Shown here: positions 1 to 7,238 of the stretch, piece by piece
Layout of the letters: every line of letters begins with the position of its first letter
How positions within the stretch are numbered: the first letter of the stretch is position 1
Made by a program: the position numbers and the translations under genes
Assembly (NCBI RefSeq): GCF_003807585.1
Contig: NZ_RMBX01000017.1
Location: forward strand, 62,001-126,000
Direction: 5' to 3'
Length of the DNA stretch: 64,000 nt
Source: Chitinophaga barathri
GTDB taxonomy: Bacteria; Bacteroidota; Bacteroidia; Chitinophagales; Chitinophagaceae
The notes under the pieces: generated by a model
Told to the model about the DNA's origin: nothing
The model's database searches: none
Seen by the model: the letters and a program-made list of their open reading frames with translations, nothing else

Positions 1-714
1 CAGGCCCATTTCCCGCGCTTTGTTCGTATACTCAATGATCCCGCCTTCCAGGTGGAACACATTTTTGAACCCCTGGTGGAGCATGTAAGCGGAGGCTTTT
101 TCGCAGCGGATGCCGCCGGTGCAATACATGATGATGTTTTTGTCCTTCTGGTCCTTCATCATGTCCACGGCCATGGGCAGCTGCTCCCGGAAAGTGTCCG
201 AGGGTACTTCCAGCGCCTGGTCGAAGTGGCCCACCTCAAATTCATAATGATTGCGCATGTCTATCACCACGGTGTCCGGGTCGTCCGTCAGGCGGTTAAA
301 TTCTTCCGCGTTTACGTATTTCCCCCGGTTATCCATGCCAAAAGCGGGGTCCGTGATGCCGTCCGCCACGATCTTTTCCCGCACTTTGATCTTTAAAACC
401 CAGAAAGACCTGCCATTGTCATCCACGGCAACGTTCAGGCGGATATCTTTTAAGAAGGGAATGGTGTCCAGGTGTTGACGGAATGCTACAAAATGTTGTT
501 CGGGGATGCTCACCTGGGCATTTATACCCTCATGCGCCACATAGATCCTTCCGAAAACGCCGAGTTGAAAGAGGGCCTCGTAAAGACTATCCCGGAAGGC
601 CCGGGGGGCTGCTATTTTGGCGTACTGATAAAAGGAAACAGTAACGCGTTTGAATGTTTCTTCCGCCAGCTTTTGCTTAAGCTCTGTGGCAGACAATCTG
701 TTATGTAAAACCAT
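1..714 (-). CDS. trhO: tRNA uridine(34) hydroxylase TrhO (YceA family), C-terminus cut by window edge
   Basis: Rhodanese-fold protein of the TrhO/YceA family, which hydroxylates uridine 34 of certain tRNAs in an O2-dependent, prephenate-independent way. The 238 visible codons run from an ATG at 714 to base 1 without a stop. The N-terminal acylphosphatase-like domain (about 25-120, with VAHEGINAQVS at about 59-69) is followed by a rhodanese domain from about 130. The active-site loop YCTGGIRCEK places the catalytic Cys at residue 198, and the family-typical second Cys five residues later is present. Family members are usually 300-350 aa, so roughly the last third lies outside. A candidate promoter lies about 110 bp upstream. 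The gene was absent from automatic ORF calls only because it has no stop in the window. Confidence 0.93.
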   Translation of the reverse strand, partial: MVLHNRLSATELKQKLAEETFKRVTVSFYQYAKIAAPRAFRDSLYEALFQLGVFGRIYVAHEGINAQVSIPEQHFVAFRQHLDTIPFLKDIRLNVAVDDNGRSFWVLKIKVREKIVADGITDPAFGMDNRGKYVNAEEFNRLTDDPDTVVIDMRNHYEFEVGHFDQALEVPSDTFREQLPMAVDMMKDQKDKNIIMYCTGGIRCEKASAYMLHQGFKNVFHLEGGIIEYTNKAREMGL

Positions 715-825
715 GTTTGAATTTTAAGGACCAACGCCGGTGGAACAAAATTCCTGACATAGCACATCCGTGTTATGACGCCGCAAATTTACGATAAATT
801 TTTTTGAGTCAGTTTACCCCTCAGG

Positions 826-858
826 CAAAAGTATTGGGAATCAAAACACATAAATCAA
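826..858 (-). promoter_or_regulatory. candidate promoter of trhO
   Basis: On the minus strand a TACTTTTG element (826-833) matches the Bacteroidota -7 consensus TANNTTTG, with a TTG 22 bp upstream (856-858). Predicted transcription start is about 820, giving a leader of roughly 105 nt. The spacing is 2-3 bp longer than the usual 19-20, so this is tentative. Confidence 0.35.
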
Positions 859-988
859 TTAATTCATTTATAGCTGTTTCACATACGAACCGGCATTAAC
901 AAACATGGCACGCTTTTGGAAAATAGGGAAGTAGAGTAGGACAAGACCCCGTGAGGACAGTCACTTAAATACCCCTAAAAGCACCTAT

Positions 989-1132
989 ATGAATGTGTAT
1001 ACGTATTATTTCGTCGCCGCTATTGTTGCCCTTTGGTTATACCGGCTCGCGGCCTATCACTTCGGTGGAAATGATCAGAAGGCGAAAAGCTCAGAAGCAA
1101 GAAGCAATCGGAGAAGAGGAGGCCGGTATTGA
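989..1132 (+). CDS. small membrane protein, 47 aa, unknown
   Basis: An ATG-initiated 47-codon ORF. Residues 4-23 form one hydrophobic segment rich in aromatic residues (VYTYYFVAAIVALWLYRLAA). The remainder is a short polar, strongly basic tail ending RSNRRRGGRY, so the topology would place the tail in the cytosol. A hairpin terminator begins about 33 bp after the stop and has a T-run on the plus strand, which supports a plus-strand transcript ending here, although the convergent LytTR gene also needs a terminator. No clear ribosome-binding site or -7 element was found. It lies alone between trhO and the two-component pair. It may be a real small gene or a chance ORF. Confidence 0.4.
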   Translation: MNVYTYYFVAAIVALWLYRLAAYHFGGNDQKAKSSEARSNRRRGGRY

Positions 1133-1165
1133 TCTGAAAATTTTTACATCTGGCAAGCAAAGATA

Positions 1166-1207
1166 AAAAGCTGTCCGGCAAGAGAAGCCGGGCGGCTTTT
1201 TGTCTTT
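1166..1207. terminator. bidirectional rho-independent terminator
   Basis: Stem AGCTGTCCGGC / GCCGGGCGGCT (one G-T pair, one mismatch) with a 7-nt loop, flanked by AAAA on the left and TTTTTGTCTTTT on the right. It can stop the 47-aa ORF on the plus strand and the LytTR regulator on the minus strand. Confidence 0.75.
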
Positions 1208-1220
1208 TAAAGGGCGGCCC

Positions 1221-1913
1221 TCACCGTTTCAGGAACCTGTTGTGCAGGATCTTTTCCATGACTTCGTCCTTCAGGTTACGGCTGATAGGGATGTGATGGC
1301 CGCCGATGATCAGTTCATTGCCCTCGATGCTTTCTATTTTGTCCAGCGCCACAATAAATGACTTGTGTACTTTCAGGAAACGTTCCCCGGGCAGGTATTC
1401 CTCCACTCCGTTAAACGTCAGGTAGGTGATGTATTTCCGCGTAGGGGTATGGATGGCCACATAATTCTGCAGCGCTTCCGTGTACAACACTTCCGCTAAA
1501 GCTATCTTTTCCAGTTTATTATCGCATTTGATAAAAAAGTACTCCGCCGTTTCCTTTTTCAGCAGGGTTTTGGCTTTGTTCACGGCTTTGAGGAACCGTT
1601 CGAAAGACACTGGTTTCAGCAGGTAGTCGAACACGTCCAGCTCAAAACTTTCCACGGCATAATCCGCATAAGCGGTGGTGAGTATCACCAGGGGATGCTG
1701 CGGCAGGGTGCGCAGCAGTTCCAGCCCGGTCATGCGGGGCATTTGAATATCGAGGAACAGGATGTCCACCTGTTCTTTATGCAGGAAATCCACCGCTTTG
1801 ATGGCGGAATCGCATTCGCCCGCCAGATCCAGGAAACTGACGTCCGCGATATATTCTTTGAGCCCTTTGCGGGCCAGTGGCTCATCGTCCACTACGAGGC
1901 ACCGGAGGTTCAT
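1221..1913 (-). CDS. LytTR-family response regulator
   Basis: 230-aa response regulator. The receiver domain (1-115) has the acidic pocket D9/D10, phospho-acceptor D55 in LFLDIQMP, T79/T80 and K100 in LLKPVSF. The LytTR DNA-binding domain occupies about 128-228 (RFLKVHKSFIVALDKIE, then IPISRNLKDEV). It is the second gene of a two-gene operon: its ATG overlaps the TGA of the upstream histidine kinase by 4 nt (ATGA), so the pair is translationally coupled. It presumably binds DNA when phosphorylated by that kinase. The target genes cannot be read from the sequence, and no carbon-starvation or cell-wall partner gene adjoins it. Confidence 0.93.
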   Translation of the reverse strand: MNLRCLVVDDEPLARKGLKEYIADVSFLDLAGECDSAIKAVDFLHKEQVDILFLDIQMPRMTGLELLRTLPQHPLVILTTAYADYAVESFELDVFDYLLKPVSFERFLKAVNKAKTLLKKETAEYFFIKCDNKLEKIALAEVLYTEALQNYVAIHTPTRKYITYLTFNGVEEYLPGERFLKVHKSFIVALDKIESIEGNELIIGGHHIPISRNLKDEVMEKILHNRFLKR

Positions 1914-2932
1914 ACCTGAAGCGTTAAGGTGACGGAATAGGTGTCCGGCTCGGTGCGGATCACCAGTGAATGTTTGCCATTATACAACAATTCCAGTCTT
2001 CTTTTCACATTGGCCAGGCCGATACCCCCGTTTCCCGCGGCGGGTTTGGGCTCGCGGGTATTGTGCACGCGGAAGCGGAACTCGCCGTCATGACGCTCCA
2101 TTATAATATGGATTGAATTGGCGCCGTGATGGGATACGTGTTTGAAGGCGTTTTCCACGAAGGGGATGAGCAGCAGCGGTGCAATGGCAAAGTCTTTCAC
2201 CCCCGGGGAATGTTCGAACACGATATCGTACTGTTCCCCGTGCCGCAGCCGCTGGATGGCCACGTAGCTGCGGAGGTACTGGATCTCCCTGGCAATGTCC
2301 ACCCGTTCGGTATTACATTCATACAGCTGGTAACGCAGCAGCCCGGAGAACTGCATCAGCGTGTCCCGGGCTTCGCGGTTGTCTTTGTCTATCAGGAAAT
2401 AAATGGTATTGAGGGAGTTGAACAGCGAGTGCGGGTTGATCTGGGAGCGGAGGAACTGCAGTTCCTGTTCGGCCCCGGCGCGGAGGGCGCCTTGCAGGCG
2501 GTGGAGCGTCCTGAGCTGGTCGATATAGAATTTGATGCCCGCGGCCGCGCCCACCATAAAAAAGAGGGGGATATACACATCGTAGAGCTGTGAATTCAGC
2601 GTGGCATTGGGCCAGTGGGTGATGGTGGAGGCGTAGGGCCGGAGTATCAGGTTCAGCACTTTGATTACGGCAAAGCCGGTAACGGCCACCAGGGCGGTAA
2701 AACTGAGAAAAAAGGCGATGTACCGCCTGGTGTAGAGGTATTTCGGGATCAGCACGTAATTGGTAAAATAGACCGCTCCCGCCAGGGACAGCACTTTGAG
2801 GAGACCAGCCAGCACGGTGGGCGTGAGGTCCGGGTAATCGTCTATCCGCAATGTGATCCACACCACAAAGAATGCGGCCCAGAACAGGATATGATGCAGC
2901 CGCCAGTTGTAGATCTTTTTCAGGAAGTTCAT
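1910..2932 (-). CDS. LytS-type sensor histidine kinase (His_kinase family)
   Basis: 340-aa membrane kinase. Four hydrophobic segments occupy about 12-29, 40-62, 70-98 and 119-136, with no periplasmic sensor domain of any size. A His_kinase domain follows: the phospho-acceptor is H168 in LRSQINPHSLFNSLN, where the family normally has PHFLFN, so a Ser replaces the Phe. The ATPase part has the N-box IPFVENAFKH (N261) and a G-box GNGGIGLANVKRRL near 300. It is the first gene of the operon with the LytTR regulator. Lacking a large extracytoplasmic domain, it probably senses a membrane-associated signal or is ligand-gated within the membrane. Confidence 0.92.
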   Translation of the reverse strand: MNFLKKIYNWRLHHILFWAAFFVVWITLRIDDYPDLTPTVLAGLLKVLSLAGAVYFTNYVLIPKYLYTRRYIAFFLSFTALVAVTGFAVIKVLNLILRPYASTITHWPNATLNSQLYDVYIPLFFMVGAAAGIKFYIDQLRTLHRLQGALRAGAEQELQFLRSQINPHSLFNSLNTIYFLIDKDNREARDTLMQFSGLLRYQLYECNTERVDIAREIQYLRSYVAIQRLRHGEQYDIVFEHSPGVKDFAIAPLLLIPFVENAFKHVSHHGANSIHIIMERHDGEFRFRVHNTREPKPAAGNGGIGLANVKRRLELLYNGKHSLVIRTEPDTYSVTLTLQV

Positions 2933-3014
2933 ACCGTAATTTAAATGTACGGCATTTGGCGGATACCTGTATTACATGAAAAGTTGGATCGGCTTGACGA
3001 ATGGGGGGCCTGAC

Positions 3015-3053
3015 GGGACAAAAACAAAGGCAACCATTTTACTGATTGCCTTT
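3015..3053 (-). terminator. terminator after frameshifted beta-helix gene
   Basis: Stem AAAGGCAA / TTGCCTTT with a 12-nt loop. On the minus strand it is followed by TTTGTTTTTG. It is the duplicate of the hairpin at 4734-4770. Confidence 0.7.
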
Positions 3054-3119
3054 CACAAGGATGACGGGTTACGGCCCGCCCTCTACAGTTAATTCATCAT
3101 GACGGATTCAGAATTTTAA

Positions 3120-4555
3120 TCAATATCCGGAGAACTGTGCCCAATCCTGAGACAGCCAGTAAGCGCCGGATGCATCAAGTGCACCACCTTTCCAGGTTAC
3201 GGTGTCGAAAGAGAATACGCCGCTGCAGGCAACCGGAGACAGACCGCAGAAACGAACCGGGAGAGTAGCCGGTGTAGCTGACGGAGCCAGTGCTTCGATC
3301 AGCGGATCGAAATAATCCAGCATGCCGCTGGTCAGGAACGGTGAGTTCAGACCGATGTTTGACGGGTTGGCGGCAATAACAGCGCTGCTGTGACGGGGAG
3401 AAACGTTCAGGTACTCGATAGCGCCTGTAGTTTCAACAACGTCGTTAAAGATGTAGGTGCTGTCTGGGGCTGAACGGCAGGTATCTTTATCCAGGCCGGC
3501 GTTATTGGCGTGTCCACCTTCCAGGGTGATGCCAGCTAAGGGGTAACCGTAAATGATGCTGTTACGGAACACTACATGGCTGTTTCCCTTGATACGCGCA
3601 CCATAAGGAGCGGGCTGGAAGTAGGAGTTTCAGCACCTACGATGGTCATGTTGGAGATCACAGGACGGGTGTGACAAACAGATTCAGGGATGATCACAGT
3701 ACCGGTGCCACCGTCTGATTCGATACCGTTGGAGTTGTTGTTCGCATAAGCGACCGCAGGGTCGATGATAGACACCAGGAACTGCAGGGAACCGCGATAA
3801 CCGAAGTCGAAATCGAACTGGTCATCGTGGTTGGCTACCGCCAGGAGGTATTTAGCATTTACGTTGCCACCGAAGAACTCGAAACCATCATCAGCCCCAT
3901 AATAGGTCGCAATATGGTCCAGTTTGGTGCCGCAACCTACGCCACCCAGGGTCAGGCCGTTCAGCTCATTACCTTGGCTGATCACAGCGCCGGCGTACTC
4001 GATACGCACATAGCTGAATATACCAGAGGTGGCATCGGCAGTAGTACCACCATAAGTGTAAGTCACACCTGGAGGAGCAGCTGTAATACCTTCGATTTGT
4101 GCAGTACCTGTGGGAGTGCAAATTTTAGCATTACCTAAGATCACAACACCACCCCAATCGCCCGGTACGGGAGAAGTTTCGTTGGAAGTGAATACGATCG
4201 GGCAGGTTTCAGTACCCTGTGCGTTGATCTGTGCGCCGGTGGTGATGATCAGCCCAGAAGCCTGTGCAGGTGTGCTTTTTTTAACACCTTTAATAACGGT
4301 GCCGGGTTCAATGGTGAGGGTACCGTTTTTTACCCAGGTTTTACCATCCAGCAGGTAGATAGTATCGTTGGACAGGGTGCGGTTTCCGCTAATGATTTCC
4401 GGCAGGTCAACAGGGCCAAAGGCACCGGTGCAGGGAGTGTTGATGGTACCGGCAGTCAGTCCGCGGTCATCAGCACCTGCTACTTCTTTTTCTTTTTTAC
4501 AAGCCGTTGCAAATACACCGGCTGCGAGGGCAATTAACAAAACATGTTTTTTCAT
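3120..4555 (-). pseudogene. beta-helix-like lipoprotein, frameshifted paralogue
   Basis: The copy starts with the same lipoprotein signal as its intact paralogue at 5732-7168 (lipobox ATAC, Cys 19, then KKEKE). It reads in one frame for about 316 codons, then shifts. Aligned to the paralogue, a single base is missing at 3605/3606 (plus strand ccata-aggag here, ccatacaggag there). This leaves a 327-aa ORF (3572-4555) with 10 foreign residues at its end and an out-of-frame 150-aa ORF (3120-3572) carrying the rest. Restoring one base gives 1437 nt and 478 codons, exactly the paralogue's length. The first 95 codons are almost identical to the paralogue at DNA level, while the 3' half is more diverged. 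The missing base is not in a homopolymer, so a slippage switch is unlikely; real decay or an assembly error are the options. Confidence 0.85.
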
Positions 4556-4628
4556 AAAAGTGTTTTAAAAAGCAGTTAACTTATCGGTTTTATCATGATG
4601 AATGAACTGTGGATTTTCGCATTGCTAC

Positions 4629-4667
4629 AAGGTCCACGTTGTTTGCCCTGCTGTATTCCAACCCTTT
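4629..4667 (-). pseudogene. 39-bp remnant of a second TonB-receptor gene
   Basis: Bases 4629-4667 are identical over 39 bp to 7992-8030, inside the barrel-coding part of the intact TonB receptor. The remnant abuts a copy of that receptor's stop-codon region (4556-4628 matches 7169-7243). An internal deletion of about 750 bp therefore joined the stop region to this segment, and a second deletion removed everything further 5'. The next 70 bp to 4733 matches nothing else I could identify. Confidence 0.85.
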
Positions 4668-4733
4668 TAATAAGTGTTTAAGATGATGATATTGGGCGGT
4701 TGTCTCTTAGGCCGGTGCAGCATAGCAGCAGAT

Positions 4734-4770
4734 ACAAAAAACAAAGGCAACCATTTTACTGATTGCCTTT
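4734..4770 (-). terminator. terminator after 281-aa lipoprotein gene
   Basis: Stem AAAGGCAA / TTGCCTTT with a T-rich tail on the minus strand (TTTGTTTTTTG). It lies 37 bp past the lipoprotein stop and is duplicated at 3015-3053. Confidence 0.7.
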
Positions 4771-4807
4771 CACAAGGATGGCTAACATGGACAAAGAGGG
4801 TTTTTAC

Positions 4808-5653
4808 TTACCAACGAGTTTGGAATAAGGGCTGGTCATGAAATTTGTTTCTTCGTGCGGCGGGAGCATCGGCTTCACCCCACTTGAGGATGGTAGTCAC
4901 TATTTTAAAATTGGGGAGGCCGTTTGAAGCCTTGGTACTGGTGGCGCTCATGGTTTCTGTATAACCGATGGCATTGGCCAGTACGGTGCTGGTAATGGAG
5001 ATATCCTGCACCATTTCGCCCGTTTGGGCATTGATGATCTGGAAAAGGAAATAAGTATTTCTGCCGTAGGTATCCATTTTCAGATCAAGATAGGAAGAGA
5101 ATTCCGAGCGTTTTACAACCAGTTCGGCAACGGAAGGTTGTTCGTATGTAAAAGGCCTTACGTTTGGATTGCCACGGTAAAAGATCATCTTAATGGAATC
5201 GGGGAGTTTGGGATCAGAGTAATAGTATCTGATCTTTGTATTGCTCCTGTCGGCCGGGTCAGCTTCTTCGCTACCACCACTATTACCTTTCATTATCTGG
5301 GGCCTGTCTGTGGGGTCAATGGCCAGGAGTTGCAAGGTAGTTTTACCACTTATTTCAAAAGTAGTGTCCAGCACGGTGCTGTCCGTTTCATTTACCTTCA
5401 GCACCAGTCTTTTCATGCCTTTAGTGCTGCCGGAAAGTACTTTGGTAACCAGGTTGTAGGGGGCGCTGCCATACATCAGGCTGTCTGTCAGCTTCTCGCC
5501 TTCTACTTCAACGCGGTATGCGGTGAGGTTGTTCGGAGTGTAAAACCATTTGAGGGTGACTTCGAAATATTCAGGAGAAGTAAGCAACTCGCCTTTTTTC
5601 TGGCAGGAAGCAAATAAAATGATGGTTAGCAGTGTAAAAATCGTTTTGTTCAT
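4808..5653 (-). CDS. lipoprotein, 281 aa, unknown
   Basis: Starts with a lipoprotein signal peptide ending FASC (Cys 17) followed by QKKGE. The mature part looks all-beta: alternating hydrophobic/polar strands such as FEVTLKWFY and YRVEVEGEKL, and no catalytic motif. I do not recognise a named family. It is the last gene of the sigma/FecR/receptor locus, 78 bp after the beta-helix lipoprotein stop, and is followed by a terminator. The position suggests a surface or periplasmic accessory to the TonB receptor, such as a substrate-binding or capture protein. This gene was lost from the decayed copy of the unit. Confidence 0.8.
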   Translation of the reverse strand: MNKTIFTLLTIILFASCQKKGELLTSPEYFEVTLKWFYTPNNLTAYRVEVEGEKLTDSLMYGSAPYNLVTKVLSGSTKGMKRLVLKVNETDSTVLDTTFEISGKTTLQLLAIDPTDRPQIMKGNSGGSEEADPADRSNTKIRYYYSDPKLPDSIKMIFYRGNPNVRPFTYEQPSVAELVVKRSEFSSYLDLKMDTYGRNTYFLFQIINAQTGEMVQDISITSTVLANAIGYTETMSATSTKASNGLPNFKIVTTILKWGEADAPAARRNKFHDQPLFQTRW

Positions 5654-5731
5654 ATTTGTATTTTATTTAAATAGAGGACGGGTTACGGCCCGCCCTCTTC
5701 AGTTAATTCATCATGACGGATTTAAATCTTA

Positions 5732-7168
5732 TTAATATCCTGAGAATTGTAACCAGGAATCACTCAGCCAGTAGTTACCAGCTGCGTCAAGTGCACCACC
5801 TTTCCAGGATACGGTGTTGAATGAGAATACAGTGCTGCATGCAACAGGAGACAGGCCACAGAAACGACCCGGGAGCGTAGCCGGTGTAGTTGAGGGGGCC
5901 AGTAATTGAGAGAACGAATCAAAGTAGTCTGACATAGTGGTAGAGAAAGGACCATTCAGACCAATGTTACCCGGGTTAGCGGCGATTGCTGCGCTGCTGT
6001 GACGGGGTGATACGTTCAGATACTCGGTAGTGCCTGAAGTTTCTACGATATCATCGAAGATGTAAGTGCTATCTACAGCAGAGCGGCAGGTATCGTTTGC
6101 AGTACCGGCGTTGCTTGCTATTGAATGTGCAGATTCCAGGGTGATACCAGCTGCAGGATAGCCAGTAATGATGCTGTTACGGAATACGATATGGCTGTTT
6201 ACTCTAACGCGAGCACCATACAGGAGCGGGCTGGTAGTAGAACCTTCAGCACCTACAATGGTCATGTTGGAAATAACAGGGCGTGTATGACAAATCCTTT
6301 CAGGATTTGTTACTACAGTGCCGCCATCTGATTCGATACCGTTTGAGTTGTTGGCTGCATATGCAGCAGCAGGGTCAATGATAGACACCAGGAACTGCAG
6401 GGAACCGCGATAACCGAAGTCGAAGTCGAACTGGTCATCGTTGTTGGCTACTGCCAGGAGGTATTTAGCATTTACGTTGCCACCGAAGAATTCGAAGCCA
6501 TCGTCAGCACCGTAATAAGTAGCAACGTGGTCCAGTTTGGTGCCGCAACCTACGCCACCCAGGGTCAGGCCGTTCAGCTCATTACCTTCGATGATCACAG
6601 CGCCGGCATACTCGATACGCACATAGCTGAATACACCAGATGTCGCATCGGCAGTAGTACCTCCATAAGTGTAAGTCACACCTGCGGGAGCAGCGGTAAT
6701 ACCTTCGATTTGTGCAGTACCTGAGGGAGTGCAAATTTCAGCATTACCTAAGATCACAACACCACCCCAGTCGCCAGGGGCAGGTGTAGCTTCGTTAGAA
6801 GTGAATACGATCGGACAGGTTTCAGTACCCTGCGCGTTGATCAGTGCGCCAGTAGTAACGATCAGCGCAGACGCGTCGGCTGCGGTAGCTTTTTTTACAC
6901 CTCTGATAACAGTACCGGGTTCAATGGTGAGGGTACCGTTTTTTACCCAGGTTTTACCATCCAGCAGGTAGATAGTATCGTTGGACAGGGTGCGGTTTCC
7001 GCTAATGATTTCCGGCAGGTCAACAGGGCCAAAGGCACCGGTGCAGGGAGTGTTGATGGTACCGGCAGTCAGTCCGCGGTCATCAGCACCTGATGCTTCT
7101 TTTTCTTTTTTACAAGCCGTTGCAAATACACCGGCTGCGAGGGCAATCAACAAAACATGTTTTTTCAT
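5732..7168 (-). CDS. beta-helix-like surface lipoprotein, 478 aa
   Basis: Lipoprotein with Cys 19 (lipobox ATAC) followed by KKEKE; lysine plus acidic residues just after the Cys resemble the Bacteroidota lipoprotein export signal for surface exposure. The body is Gly/Asp/Asn-rich with repeated short strands (GDWGGVVILGNAEICT, GNELNGLTLGGVG, DDGFEFFGGNV, NDDQFDFDFGY) typical of right-handed beta-helix or pectate-lyase-like folds. Paired Cys residues suggest disulfides. The C-terminus ends WLQFSGY. Proteins of this kind commonly sit directly downstream of STN-type TonB receptors in Bacteroidota, as here (70 bp spacing). It is the intact paralogue of 3120-4555. Binding of the receptor's ligand is an inference; no catalytic residues are evident. 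Confidence 0.85.
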   Translation of the reverse strand: MKKHVLLIALAAGVFATACKKEKEASGADDRGLTAGTINTPCTGAFGPVDLPEIISGNRTLSNDTIYLLDGKTWVKNGTLTIEPGTVIRGVKKATAADASALIVTTGALINAQGTETCPIVFTSNEATPAPGDWGGVVILGNAEICTPSGTAQIEGITAAPAGVTYTYGGTTADATSGVFSYVRIEYAGAVIIEGNELNGLTLGGVGCGTKLDHVATYYGADDGFEFFGGNVNAKYLLAVANNDDQFDFDFGYRGSLQFLVSIIDPAAAYAANNSNGIESDGGTVVTNPERICHTRPVISNMTIVGAEGSTTSPLLYGARVRVNSHIVFRNSIITGYPAAGITLESAHSIASNAGTANDTCRSAVDSTYIFDDIVETSGTTEYLNVSPRHSSAAIAANPGNIGLNGPFSTTMSDYFDSFSQLLAPSTTPATLPGRFCGLSPVACSTVFSFNTVSWKGGALDAAGNYWLSDSWLQFSGY

Positions 7169-7238
7169 AAAAGTGTTTTAAAAAGCAGTTAACTTGTCGG
7201 GTTTTATCATGATGAATGAACTGTGGGTTTTCGCATTG

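Larger units (their letters stand above)
3015..4667 (-). repeat. decayed copy of the 4.7-7.2 kb receptor/lipoprotein unit
   Basis: This block is a second, eroded copy of the segment just upstream. In order on the minus strand it holds a 39-bp receptor remnant (4629-4667), the receptor/beta-helix spacer (4556-4628, nearly identical to 7169-7243), the frameshifted beta-helix gene, and the post-gene segment 3063-3108 (matching 5677-5722). It ends in the hairpin 3015-3053 (matching 4734-4770). The 281-aa lipoprotein gene present in the intact copy (4808-5653) is missing here. The arrangement implies a tandem duplication followed by at least two deletions. Confidence 0.85.

Noticed and set aside
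3572..3610. Programmed frameshift in the beta-helix copy
   Set aside because: No slippery heptamer or homopolymer at the site and no need for one, since the intact paralogue lacks any shift.
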